Positions 32,929-44,097 of a stretch of DNA of 64,000 nt are shown piece by piece. The position numbers and the translations under genes are program-made. This stretch comes from Clonostachys chloroleuca. Taxonomy: Eukaryota; Ascomycota; Sordariomycetes; Hypocreales; Bionectriaceae. The stretch is taken from the NCBI GenBank assembly GCA_037952775.1, contig JBANAY010000004.1:4650001-4714000 (forward strand), given 5' to 3'. The notes under the pieces were generated by a model. That model was not told the DNA's origin, ran no database searches, and was given only the letters and a program-made list of their open reading frames with translations. Numbering within the stretch: the stretch's first letter is position 1; every line of letters begins with the position of its first letter.

Positions 32929-35238
32929 TCACATTACGCTGCAGTTCGAGAAGTTAAACCCGTAACCCTGCTGGCACTGCTCCAAATACCCAGCATCCTC
33001 CGGAGATCCCTGGGGAACATTGTGTTTTCGAACAAGCCCAGTAATTTTAAGGTCTTGCTCGCCTTCGGAATGCCACCACTTGAATCGCTGAAGCAGAGGC
33101 CCCTCAGTCTCGTCTGAGCTTATTTCCCACTTGCCGCCGGATACTGAGACATCGGAAAGATCCTTGGGGAAATGATATTCTGGCAAAAATACAGTGGTGG
33201 GTGCGTCGTCCGAAGTGGCCTTTTCTGCCGATAATTTCAACGTAAACGTGCAGCTCCGAAGATCGAAGCCATACTGGATCACATCGCCGGCAACGACAGT
33301 TGGTGTAGGTCTGATGAACGCCTCGGCGGCACGATACCCACTTGCTGCCGTCAATTCTGGCTGTTTCGACGAGGGTTCCGAGCTGATAGACGGATTGGTT
33401 AGAGTCCTCTGTAGGTTTGCAGGAGTCACGGTTTCGTCGTCGGGAAGAATTTTGGCATTGGCACTGGTAGCAGACTTCGACTCGGTGGAAGCGCTACGAT
33501 GTAAGGCGGTGTTCCTTGGTACCGCTGAGAGCGATGGGATTTTATCATCAGTCGAGTAGATGGACAGATCTTCTCCGTTCCATCTATCGCCCCAATTGTG
33601 GTTATTCGTAGCACAGTATAGCCAGAGGCAGTGGCCCTCGAGGTTTGCACCCTCAGCAGCAAAGTAATTCGCATCCAGAGCAGAACTCTGACTAGAGTAG
33701 TCACCAGTCTTGTAGGCCTGCTTATCATCCATGTCATATGGAATACCGAATTCGGTAAGAACACATGGATGATTCCCGGTCTGCTCCTTGCCCTCCTCAC
33801 GAAGAAACTTTAATTGATCCCGAAGGCAATTTCGAATAGCAGTCTCCCCTATCTTTATGGCAAAGGCGGGGTGCAAATATTTACCACGCAAGACGCCAAT
33901 AACATCGACGTTCCAGGTGCTATTCCAGTGCTTAGTCATAAGAGTAATTCCATCATAGTAATGGGGAGTGAAGGCCAGCCTCGGGTCATCGTCGGGGGTG
34001 TCCTTGATTTTAGGTGGAATCTCCAAAGTAGGGAACTGCATGAGAAGCAAGCAGTCCTTGTGGCAACTTCTATATGCGTCCTTTGACTTGCGCCAGAAGT
34101 CCATGAAGTATGTGTTAGTGAATTGAGGATAGTCGATGGTCTTCCCCGTGTGCGGGTTCTGAGCAAAATAGTCCTTCCGAAGGAGAGTATCTGTGCTTGG
34201 GTCCCAAACTCCATGCTGAGCCCAGACGCATTCTCCTAACTTCCATCCTGGGTCTCGCTTCCAACCATAGCGGGAATCATCGTAGGTTTCTGGTAGCCAT
34301 GCAACCTCTCCATGGGGATCAATCAGCTTTGTTCCGGTCTTGTATGGACCCATACCTCCCATATCCCACACGTCGACCTCACAGGCCCGGCCACTACCTG
34401 TGAGAAAGGCTTGCCATATCGTGGGACTAGTCCCCTTCTTGAGATGCTGCTCCTTAGGGATGCTAGTCAAATCCGCATACCCTATAAGACCCCTATTAGG
34501 CTCGTTCATGCTTTCCCATCCCATGACAACCTGGTCCTCGAGGTCCCCTGCTTCGTGAATCCTCGTGGCCAGAAATTTGCATGCGTTAACGAAGTGGTCT
34601 TGTAGGTAGTCTTGGATATTCACGCCATCGATGATACATTTGGGTGCAAAGTCGCGGCCAGCAAAGAAGAATGTGAAGATTGTGGCAGCAGCAAGTCGCC
34701 AATAGTTGGTCGACCAGATCATTTTTGGGAAGGTCTCGGGATCGGGGTATGTATTATGCACTACCGCGGCCTCAGTCGCGGCGAAACTCTGGGGGTTGAG
34801 ACCACAAGCGTAGACAGTCCACAGGGGAGCGCCGGATCCGCCTGTGAAACGAGACCAGACATCCTGATGAGGATCCATAAAGACATAGAACCCGTATTCC
34901 TTGGCTATCCTCAATATGTTAATCGTATGCTGGGCAAACTCTTCGTCGTATACGCCTGGTCCTCCGCTTTCGATGGCCTCCCAAGTGAAAACATATCGGA
35001 TTGTATTGAAGCCGAATCGCTTCAATCTCGAGAAATGAACGTGGGCATCATCTGCCGCGAATGGGCGTTTGTGGAAGGAAACATTGTCGCCATCGAAAAA
35101 GTCATCGCCGACGTTGGAAGGCTGTTCGGGCTCGCTGGGCAGTTTGGCATCCCCGGCGACGTTGATGCCCCGTAGGACTACCTGGCGACCGTGACCGTCA
35201 CGAAACTGGCCGTCCTCGATGGTTAACCGAAAGGACAT
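32929..35238 (-). CDS. EGH1: GH5 beta-glucosidase acting on steryl glucosides or glucosylceramide (EGCrP/Egh1 type)
   Basis: A single exon from ATG 35238 (MSFRLTIEDGQF) encodes 769 residues. The (beta/alpha)8 domain shows VLRGINVAGDAKLP, FNTIRYVFTWEAIE and FMDPHQDVWSRF. The acid/base Glu is in GWESMNEPNRG (about residue 246) and the nucleophile Glu in VLTEFGIPYD (about residue 496). A C-terminal beta-rich domain follows. This layout matches fungal EGCrP2/Egh1 enzymes, which hydrolyse ergosteryl beta-glucoside and sometimes glucosylceramide in vacuoles and other compartments. No signal peptide is visible, as is usual for this group. The segment around 560-610 (Ser/Thr-rich) is a linker. Both catalytic residues are intact. 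Confidence 0.93.
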   Translation of the reverse strand: MSFRLTIEDGQFRDGHGRQVVLRGINVAGDAKLPSEPEQPSNVGDDFFDGDNVSFHKRPFAADDAHVHFSRLKRFGFNTIRYVFTWEAIESGGPGVYDEEFAQHTINILRIAKEYGFYVFMDPHQDVWSRFTGGSGAPLWTVYACGLNPQSFAATEAAVVHNTYPDPETFPKMIWSTNYWRLAAATIFTFFFAGRDFAPKCIIDGVNIQDYLQDHFVNACKFLATRIHEAGDLEDQVVMGWESMNEPNRGLIGYADLTSIPKEQHLKKGTSPTIWQAFLTGSGRACEVDVWDMGGMGPYKTGTKLIDPHGEVAWLPETYDDSRYGWKRDPGWKLGECVWAQHGVWDPSTDTLLRKDYFAQNPHTGKTIDYPQFTNTYFMDFWRKSKDAYRSCHKDCLLLMQFPTLEIPPKIKDTPDDDPRLAFTPHYYDGITLMTKHWNSTWNVDVIGVLRGKYLHPAFAIKIGETAIRNCLRDQLKFLREEGKEQTGNHPCVLTEFGIPYDMDDKQAYKTGDYSSQSSALDANYFAAEGANLEGHCLWLYCATNNHNWGDRWNGEDLSIYSTDDKIPSLSAVPRNTALHRSASTESKSATSANAKILPDDETVTPANLQRTLTNPSISSEPSSKQPELTAASGYRAAEAFIRPTPTVVAGDVIQYGFDLRSCTFTLKLSAEKATSDDAPTTVFLPEYHFPKDLSDVSVSGGKWEISSDETEGPLLQRFKWWHSEGEQDLKITGLVRKHNVPQGSPEDAGYLEQCQQGYGFNFSNCSVM

Positions 35239-35947
35239 CGTCACAAGTTGAAGCCTACGGAAAGGCTATCGGTCGAATGCCTGGTGAAGAGGCTCGCCGT
35301 CTCGAGCGAGCCAACGGGGATGCAACGGAAGGGATGGAAAGACGTTGTCGTGAACCAGCCGATAGGGTAATGCGTGGCGGAGTTGGGGAGGATGATGAGG
35401 TCAGTGGTTTAGCTGGAAGCCGCCGCTAATCTCATGACTGTTTAGCCGGCCCCGCTCTGATGTCGCCCAGCACATGAGCATGGGGATGGTTTTCACTGCT
35501 CTACGAACTTGTCTAGACTTTCGAACAGTCTCTTGCCTCCTAGATTGTGCATATCATTCTCATGGACAGCCCCTTCTCAACCCATCTACCCAAATCGTCA
35601 TCATGAGAGTGGTAGAATAATATATGCCGTAATTGGTTAGACACCTTTTGCATGAACTCAGCCCAGCCCATGCACCTCCTACCTTGCCCTATTTCGGAGG
35701 CAAGATCGGCTCACGGCTCTCAGAGACTAATGTAACCAGTCGGCAGCTACCTTACCCATGAAGGGTAAAGTTATATCGTTTGTTACAGTGGTGGAGCTTG
35801 AGACACGGTAGGCCGACAGCCGGCTTATTGTTGGGGCGGAGATTATAATCAAGACCCAATTGCCGTCAGCAGCAGCGGCTACTATATAATACTCACGAAG
35901 CTCTGATCTTTCCTTGGTGTAGAAAACGCTTCCAAAGTTGCATCAAA
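35239..35947. other. Divergent promoter region between EGH1 and the single-domain GFA gene
   Basis: About 700 bp separates the two start codons. The DNA includes a short tacct/aggta-type patch (35749-35766) and a tataatact stretch 60 bp before the GFA start. No gene is seen. Confidence 0.5.
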
Positions 35948-36547
35948 ATGGCTGAAAATCCCCAACGTCGCCCTTTCAAGGGATCCTGCCACTGCGGTGC
36001 CACTCGCTATATCGCCTTCCTAACTTTTCCCCACAACCCCCCCCAGACTCGCAAACACGGGGAGCAGTCCTTCTACCGGTGCAACTGCAGCATTTGCCAC
36101 AAGTCAGGATTCCTCCATGCTCGCCTGAATTCCTCCCCGGATGACTTTCTCCTGCTCTCCCCTCTGGATCCCTTTCAGGACATGGGCGACTATCAGTGCG
36201 ATGAGAAGCTCCTCCATTTCTTCTACTGCCGCGTGTGCGCCACACGATGCTTCATCTTCATGGGCGAGGGCGAGCTCATAGATGTCGACTTGGCCGAGCT
36301 CGGGTTTGGAGAGACGGGCATTGTGAAAGCATGGCGACCGAAGAAAGACGGTTGGCAGGAGGGTAAATTGAAACATGGATGTTACCTGAGCGTCAATGCA
36401 ACTTCCCTGGAACCCGGGCAGGAAGGATTCGACCTGAGGGAATGGACAGAGAGAAAATGGACTGCATATCTAGATGTCCTGAGGGCTGGCGAACCTGGTG
36501 CGGGTCTTCCTACTTATGAGCGACCTCATCCGGGAGGTTCGTACTAG
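35948..36547 (+). CDS. Single-domain GFA (CENP-V/formaldehyde-activating-like) protein
   Basis: One exon encodes 199 residues. The GFA zinc ligands are visible as GSCHCGATRY and CNCSICHKSG. The third site is CRVCATRC rather than the usual CxxCG, a small departure that leaves two cysteines available. The family reaction (glutathione-dependent formaldehyde handling) is proven for few members, so I assign only the fold. This is the second GFA gene in the window; the other, at 13390, carries two domains and several introns. The two differ enough that a recent local duplication is unlikely. Confidence 0.85.
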   Translation: MAENPQRRPFKGSCHCGATRYIAFLTFPHNPPQTRKHGEQSFYRCNCSICHKSGFLHARLNSSPDDFLLLSPLDPFQDMGDYQCDEKLLHFFYCRVCATRCFIFMGEGELIDVDLAELGFGETGIVKAWRPKKDGWQEGKLKHGCYLSVNATSLEPGQEGFDLREWTERKWTAYLDVLRAGEPGAGLPTYERPHPGGSY

Positions 36548-37432
36548 TGTAAGCCTTTGACAGTATCTCACTCCCTGAGAGTCGTGAACAATCTTTATTG
36601 TAGCAGGATGTCCATAATACCATTATATCGAGGTATTAAAAAAGAGTACTCACAGCTCATTTCAACGATGATTCTAGCGGGGTCGTGAATGTCTTATCCC
36701 GGCCTGTAATCTACATCTTTTGTGAGATTACAGACTACCTAAGGTAGCCGCACCATGTCTCTAAAACTATATAGTTGTTTTTGTTTGCAACTCACCTATA
36801 GTTATCGACTGTATTTAGACAACAATTTAAACGACAAGCTAATGTTGTGAAGCTATGGATGACATCTCCAATTGCATTTAGTCTCTCTCGGTGTCCTCTC
36901 GGTGTGGTTTGGTGCCAGGACATTCAGCTTCCTCCAAAAACAAGAAATTAGTTCACGACCGTAACAGAATGATATGTTACTACCATTGTATGCACAATCA
37001 TACAAATTCTCAACAATTCTCAGTCTCTGTGGCAGTATCAAAGAAAGGAATAGGGTAAGTGAGACTCTGAGGGTGTAAGCTCGTTACGTCAGTAGTTCTT
37101 GGACAGTGAAGATCACAGAGGGGTCTATGCGTGACACGAAGACAGACTCCACTGTGACGGCAAGCAAGGCTAAACCCCGGGCATTTTTATTCACCACCCA
37201 CCTACCCTAGGTACCTATTTACGAACTACTACTCTAGGTCATCTCTTTCACAACATTCGACATATAATCGTATCAATTCTACTTAGTCTTGACTCGGCTA
37301 TTGCTCCATTTTCGGAGATTTGGAAGAGGAAGATCCTTTGCAGTTTCGGCGCAAAGAGCTCCTCCCACAGATGACGAGCAGGGATCCTAATCACGTCGCT
37401 TTCTGCCTAACTTGGAGACACACCCCGCCAAA
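36548..37432. other. Intergenic region with a hairpin and a palindrome, upstream of SKI3
   Basis: A perfect inverted repeat with 9-base arms (ctgtaatct at 36704-36712, agattacag at 36725-36733) and a 12-base loop is followed at once by the palindrome ctacct-a-aggtag (36735-36747). The rest is A/T-rich. No gene is supported; the minus ORF at 36853-37041 has no start or splice context. Confidence 0.5.
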
Positions 37433-40400
37433 ATGTCAAGCTCCAAGACGAAGCTACGAGCTATCAATGATCTCATCAAGAAACAAAAATTCGATGAGGC
37501 TGCCGAGGAGGCCAAACAATTCCTAGAGAAAGAGTCCAAGAACTACCAAGGGTGAGTTCCTCTCAACAGCTTTCAGCACAGCCCCGCCATCTACTGTCCT
37601 CCCCCTCCTCAAAAAACATAGCTAACCGGGCTGTCAGGCACATCTTCTTGGCCTTTGCCCAAGACAAGAGAAACGACCTCGAAGAAGCTGAAAGAGTTTA
37701 TCTAGCAGCCACTTCATTGAGGCCTGGGGATGCTCAAGCATGGCAAGGGCTAGTGAAGCTTTACGAGAAAGTGGGCACTAAGAAATTAGGACCGTATCAG
37801 CATGCTGTTGTGAACCTTGCCCGCATATTCCATGAAGCAGATGAGCTGTACAAATCTCAGGATGTGGTGGACAAATATCTCGACTATGTGCGTGTCCATG
37901 GGGACAAGGTTCAGTATGCCGATGCCCTCTGGATCCAGCTCCCCGAGAGTCCACTGTACCCGTTATTGGAGGGCCGATTTCCACCACCAGGGCAGACATA
38001 TGATCGAGTGGCGGGAATTCTAGAAGAATTCGAGAAGAAACGGATAAACACCTTGATTGGTGAACGGAGAACTCGCCTGGGAGCAAAGCTGAGCGAGGTG
38101 ACCCTCGAAGTCAAGAGGGAAGTCTACGGCCAGAGCAAGCTCGAAGGCATCTACCGACAACTCATTAACTGGACTCGTGATGATGATATTAGGCGGCAGT
38201 ATGAAGAGAAACTAATTCACCATTGCTATGAACGCATGCTGGTTCAACCTCCCGGGGAAGCAAAGGATCAGGAGCGACAGAAGGTCTTTGGCCTTGCTAA
38301 TGATATGGTTGTTATCAATCACCCATACAAGCTTGCCTGGGAAATCGCGATGAATTGGCAAGACAAGCAGGAAATTAAAGATTTCAATGTGGAGTTACTC
38401 CGCGGCTATTGCAATTTCTTCCCAGACACCGATCTTTACAAGATTATTACAGCTTTTCTTACCAGCACTTTGTCACCCTTTCCAGAGCCAGAGCCCGAGA
38501 ATGGCCGGAAAAGTTCAATCGCAAAGGCATCTGAGGACAGTGAGGATGACGACGAAGGAGGCGTTCCTACTTTTGTTGTCCCTCTCACCCATGAAGAAAG
38601 GCTGAGTATGCTGGTGGAGGGTGTCAGCACCCTTGATTCAATTTTCGGGTACAGGCTTGCTGGTCAATTATTCGTGCACTTTGGAGAGTACGAAAGTACA
38701 GTAGAGTTCATGCGCAAAGCGCAAGATCTGCTCAAAAAGGAGCAGGCAGCTCTTGGTTGCGAATTTAAAAACACAAGGGATTCATATCTTCTGAGCCTCG
38801 GCACAGCTCTTGTCTATTTCCAGTCTCCACGGCATCATGCTGAAGCAAAAGCTCTTTTCGAAAAGGTTTTGGATCATGATGGGACTTCTACATCCGCACT
38901 CATCGGAGTGGGATTGATCTATGAGGAAGAGGAGGAATACGATCAAGCAATTGATTTCTTCGGAAGAGCACTTGAAAGAGATCCTCTCAACGTGCGTGTC
39001 AAATCGGAGTCTGCATGGGTAAAGGCTTTGAAGAAGGAATGGGAACAAGCCAAAGCTGAGCTGCAGGAGTGCCTTGGTATCCTAGAGGACAATCCTTCCA
39101 AGGATCTTCTAGCAGACACACACTACCGCCTCGGAGTCTGTATTTGGAACCTGGAACCCAACCAACAAGAGAGAAAACGACGAAAAGGAGACTCCGCATA
39201 CTCATACTGGCTGTCCGCTTTGAACAATAACCTCAATCACGCACCTTCTTACACGAGTCTCGGTATTTTCTACGCAGATTATGCGAAGGATAAGAAGCGA
39301 GCCCGAAGGTGTTTCCAAAAGGCACTTGAAATATCGCCCTCTGAAGTTGTTGCGGCAGAGCGGCTGGCGAGATCGTTTGCTAAGGATGGGGATTGGGACA
39401 GAGTAGAGCTTGTTGCCCAACGTATTGTTGACTCCGGCAAGGTAAAGCCCCCTCCTGGCTCAAAGAGGAAAGGTATCAGCTGGCCATTTGCAGCTCTTGG
39501 TGTTGCAGAGCTGAACAAGCAAGACTTCCACAAAGCGATAGTATCTTTTCAGGCAGCTTTGCGGCTTTCTCCAAACGATTATCATTCTTGGGTCGGTCTA
39601 GGGGAGAGTTATCACAGCTCTGGCAGGTTTATTGCTGCTACAAAAGCCATTCTTAATGCCCAGAAGCTAGAAGAGGACTCCGCTGTTGATATCTCCGGAG
39701 ACACTTGGTTTACAAAGTACATGCTGGGCAATGTCAGGCGAGAACTCGGAGACTTCGACGAATCGATCGTTTTGTACCAAGCTGTGATGGAAACCCACCC
39801 TGAAGAGGAGGGCGTCAAGCTTGCGTTAATGCAGACCATGATCGACAATGCTTTAAGTAGTATCGAGAAAGGGCTTTTTGGAAAATCAGCTGAGCTCGCA
39901 ACTGGCACGATCGAATTTGCAGCGAAAACAGGTGGAACTGTTCTGGACACCTTCAACTTCTGGAAGAGTCTTGGTGATGCGTGCTCGGTCTTTGTGACCG
40001 TCCAAAACTTTGCCAAGGATTTACCTCTAGAAAGCTTGAAAACCCTTGTTGACAAGATCTCTCCAGAGGCTTCCGCAACTTTCGCGGAAATAGACAAAGT
40101 GTCTACGAAAACCCTTACTGACAAAGTGTCTGGAGAAACCGCGGCCGTGCTGGACGTGGACTTGGCACGCTGCATCCAAGCGATGATCTTGTGTTATAAA
40201 CAAGCAATCCATATTTCGGCGCTTGATCGACACGCCCAAGCCGTCGGATACTATAATCTGGGTTGGGCCGAGCAACGTGCGCACACTTGTCTTCCTGCTG
40301 AATCTCAAAGGACCGCGACCCCCTACATCAAGGCGGCTGTTAGGGCTTTCAAGCGTGCAATCGAGTTGGAGGCGGGCAACTGGGAGTTTTGGAATGCTTT

Positions 40401-41778
40401 GGGAGTAGTAACGGGAGAGATCAACCCTGCTGTCTCCCAACATGCTTTTGTGCGAAGTCTGCATCTGAATGAGCGCAACCCGGCAGCTTGGACGAATCTG
40501 GGTACACTGGCATTGCTCTCCGGCGATATCAAGCTGGCAAACGAATCATTCACAAGGGCACAGTCCACTGACCCTGATTACGCTCATGCATGGCTTGGAC
40601 AGGGCTTCTTAGCACTGATGTATGGTGATAAGAAAGAAGCCAGAGGCCTTTTTACGCATGCGATGGGAATTGCTGAGGCGTCGTCTCTGCCTACCCGCCA
40701 TCACTACTCGGCCTCAATGTTTGACCATATTCTCACAGCACCTCCAGGCCTGAATGTTGCATCCCTAATTCAGCCTTTGTTCGCCTTGGACCAGGTACAA
40801 AGTTTGAGGCCTAAAGATGTCACCTTTGGGCACCTGTCAACACACTTCCGAGAACGAGTCAGGGACAGCCCCCGATCTGTCGGCCTACTTGAAAAGATAT
40901 GTTCGTTAGTCGAGGCAGACTACGAGAAATCAGAATCCGCTGAGAGTTTGGCACGGTTTATAATGACACGAACCGATTTGGCCAGAGCGTACTTGGCTGC
41001 TGGGTCATACGAGAAGGCGGTCGAGTGCGGAGATATGGCACTGGGCCTGAGCAGCGATGACGGTGACAGTGAGCTGTCTGGGGAGCAGCGCAAGAAGGCT
41101 AGACTGTCGGCGCATATGACGGTCGGTCTAGCACACTATTATGCCGACAGATTTGACGATGCGCTCAAGTACTTTGAGTCTGCTTTGGAAGAATCAGATG
41201 GAAATCCCGATGCAGTCTGCCTTCTCACCCAGGTTCTTTGGGCACAAGGGTCTGAAGAAGCTCGGGAAAGAGCCCGCGAAGCCCTCTTTGAGGTGATTGG
41301 CGAGAGGCCAGACCATGTACAGAGTGTTCTCTTGTTGGGGGTCATTGCTCTCCTGGATAACGACCCGGACAGCCTGGAGGCCGTCACCGAGGCTCTCGAG
41401 TCTCTTCGCACCAATGACAAGGTCACGCCAACGCAGCAGTCACATATTGGAGAGGTACTCCGTGCTATAGCCACACTGGCAGAGGATAAGTCAGAGCAGG
41501 ATACTACAACCCAGGCACAAACTGACATCATGCTGTTCCCCAATCTCCCTCATGGGTGGTCTGCTCTGACCGAGGCCACTGGAGATGAGTACACGGCGCA
41601 GGTGGCACTAAAAGTTGCACAGAAAGGAATCCCACCACGGGGAACTCTGGAGTGCCATGATCTCACAAAGGCATATGCCGGGACTGGATTGGCTTCGGAT
41701 GCCCAGAAGGCGGCGTTCCTGGCCCCCTGGGAAAGCGAGGGATGGGCCTCGCTGGCGATCGCCACTCAAGGCATCTAA
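37433..41778 (+). CDS. SKI3: Ski complex TPR subunit Ski3
   Basis: Two exons, 37433..37551 and 37638..41778, with an 86-nt intron (GTGAGT, GCTAAC branch, CAG), give 1419 residues. The first exon supplies MSSSKTKLRAINDLIKKQKF and the first helix-turn-helix. The protein is built of tetratricopeptide repeats along its length (for example AYSYWLSALNNNLNHAPSYT, AWLGQGFLALMYGDKKEARG). The length fits fungal Ski3. Ski3 scaffolds the cytoplasmic Ski2-Ski3-Ski8 complex that feeds mRNA to the exosome for 3'-5' decay. An acidic linker (about residues 325-340, EDSEDDDEGG) separates N-terminal and middle repeats. No frame problem is seen over 4.1 kb of continuous exon. Confidence 0.94.
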
Positions 41779-41964
41779 TATATTGCTTTTGAAAGAAAAC
41801 TGCACTACTAGATTCTTTGATAGATGGTGGTTGAATAAAAAAGTCATGACCAAATTCTTCTAAATGCGTAAAACCCTTGGAAGGCGACCGTAAAAAGGGG
41901 TATCATGTTGTTGTGAAGTAAGGAGTAAACTCTCAAGACAGCGTGCCTGCTTCTGGCTCATTCA

Positions 41965-42665
41965 TTATGGACGCTGATCACCTCCAATTGCCTCTTTCAA
42001 CCTCGCTATCCGGGACTCTGTCCACGTCTTATGCCACGCTTCCACCTTGCCTCCCAGCACTTGACATGTCTCCGGAGTGAGCATCACAGAGCCCCGAGCC
42101 ACACGAGTCCCTGCCTTGAGAATCAGCTTCTCGCCGATCTTGGTCTTCCCCACCCCGATCTGGGGCACCCGCCGGAGCTCCAACCCGTATACCTTCTTCC
42201 CGCTGCGGTCCTGGAGAACGAGCCGGTGCGTGGCGTTGGAGGGCGTCGCCCGCTGCTGCTGCTGAGGCTCTCCGCCGCTGCCGTCTTGGTCGGCCGTGAC
42301 CCTGATGATCTCCCTGCCGCGCGTGCGCTCCCCCTTCTCGATCGAATCGAGCTCCTCGATCTGCTCCCAGCGGCTGAGGCTCAGGTTCTCAATGTCGAGG
42401 ACCTGGACGTAGGTGTCGCGCTGGAGCGACTGCTCGCGCAGGTGGGTGTTCTCGACACCGGCGGGGAAGACAGCCAATGACGCCGAGTCAAGGGAAGGAG
42501 AGGAGGACAGGTCACAGGCGAGGAGGCGAGACTTGGCCGTTGCGACAAGAGAAGCCAATGGAGGAGGGGGATTGCGGGCGGCGATCAGAGATGTGACAAA
42601 GGTTTGGGATGGAGGGGGAGTGATTGGGAGAGAATAGAGGAGTGTAATTGAGAGGCGAGATCCAT
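41965..42665 (-). CDS. RMI1: RecQ-mediated genome instability protein 1 (Rmi1), frame broken once near the N-terminus
   Basis: The OB-fold core is clear: YVQVLDIENLSLSRWEQIEEL, GREIIRVT, YGLELRRVPQIGVGKTKIGEK and MLTPETCQVLGGKV. The only suitable ATG, 42665, starts MDLASQLHSSILSQSLP in a different frame from the core. The core frame is open upstream (PSQTFVTSLIAARNPPPPLA) but has no ATG. Adding one base at the 5-base G run 42614-42618 (C run on the coding strand) joins them into 233 residues that read like the Rmi1 N-terminus (SLPPPSQTFVTSL). Rmi1 works with RecQ helicase and topoisomerase III to dissolve recombination intermediates. The reported sequence as it stands would not give a functional N-terminus. 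Confidence 0.85.
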
Positions 42666-43067
42666 TGAGGAGATTTAAGAAACCATTAATGAGGACCTGA
42701 GGTAGATAAGTTCTTATGATATCCGAGTAAACACCAAATGAAACCGGGTTGAATTTTGCTGTTCAAATATCTATAAATTGATAGAGTATCTGGTTTACAC
42801 GCCGTTCTGGAAATTTCCTGTTGGAGCATGTGCAGCCCTGAAAGGCCTGGATGTCAGGGGTCCTCGGGGCGTAGCGATGACGTCTCAGGGGCCCAATCTC
42901 GGGCGCAGGCCGCTAAAAATAGTGGCTCTGGGGAGATCTGGGATTCGCGTGCAGCGTCAGCAGCCCAGACATAAGCTCCAAACCATCGTGTCAACTTCGT
43001 CCAAATTGTAGTTCAGCGCCAGCCCTTCCCCAAGAACGTTGCAGCGATTCTTCTTTCGTCGGATACA
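42666..43067. promoter_or_regulatory. Divergent promoter between RMI1 and VPS51
   Basis: About 400 bp separates the two ATGs. A heptamer ttcgcgt (acgcgaa on the other strand) at 42944-42950 resembles MBF-type G1/S elements. No experimental evidence is implied. Confidence 0.35.
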
Positions 43068-43987
43068 ATGTCTACAATCGCCTCCCCTCGGGACCATTCA
43101 CCTCCCGCCGCACGCCGACATCCTCCAACCGCCCCTCTCTCGATAGCCATCGCTCCAACGTGGGCTCTCCTGTCATCACCCAAGGCCCGACCCAACCGCC
43201 ACCACAACCTGCGAAACGAGCCAATCGAGCCGCTTTACGAGAATACTACAATCTCAGATCCGCATCCGGCCCTCCGAAGATTGAGCTCCCAGATTCCGAA
43301 GTGCCCGTCAGCGATATCGATGCACCCAACTTCGACGCCGACCGGTATGTGCAAAAGGTCATGGCCGAGAGCAGCCTCGCGGAGCTGCTGAGTCTCTATG
43401 CGAGGGTTCTAGGTGAAGGGCGCGCATTGGATGCGGAGAAGAAGGCTCTCGTCTACGACAATTATAGCAAACTAATATCTGCGACCGAGACGATTCGTAA
43501 GGTGAGTTGATTCTCGCCGGCATGGCTATTCTGTCTCTTCTCAGTCAGCTTTCCATTTTTTCGCAAAGCTTACATATGATAGATGCGATCGAGTATGGAC
43601 CCATTGAACCCCATGGCGTCGACACTCGACCCTGCGATTGCACAAATATACAGCCAGGCGTCTGCGTTCCGAGATTCGCTCAGAGAATCCATCCCTTCGC
43701 CAGATTCCGAGGAGATGAGGGCTCGGCGGACTGTGACACGGCGGCGACGGACGGAGGAGCTCGCGGTTCAGTTATTAGAGACCCCGGCGAGGATACGGAG
43801 TTTAGTGAAGGAGGGCAAGTTAGTGGAGGCGAAACGGCAGTGGCTGATGCCCAGGAAGCTGCTGGTATCTTGGAAAGAGCTGGGCGAGGGCGGGGATGAC
43901 GTGCAAGCCTGCATTGAGGAAGGAGACGCGGCGTTGGAGTCCGCAGCCAAGTCAGAAACCACGAGGCCGTCCCCGGACGACAATTAG
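43068..43987 (+). CDS. VPS51: Vps51, GARP complex subunit (frame broken once near the start)
   Basis: Two exons, 43068..43501 and 43583..43987; the intron is 81 nt (GTGAGT...TAG). From about residue 10 on the protein is a typical fungal Vps51: RANRAALREYYNLR, DADRYVQKVM, KALVYDNYSKLISATETIRK-MRSSMDPLNPMASTLDP. The start ATG 43068 (MSTIASPRD) is the expected N-terminus, but it is in a different frame from the rest, whose frame has no ATG upstream. Adding one base near 43091-43096 (ggaccattc) gives MSTIASPRDPFTSRRTP and 279 residues in total. Vps51 is the small subunit of the GARP tether at the trans-Golgi, which receives endosome-derived vesicles. No intron can explain the frame change, as no suitable splice pair lies there. 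Confidence 0.88.
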
Positions 43988-44097
43988 ACGTGTTTGGGCG
44001 TTTCAAGTTAAGCAGCGTTTTTGTGATACCCAATGAATTGCTTCTACTACCTGTTGCCTTATCAAAACGACCTTGGTTGGATGTCTACCTGACCTAT

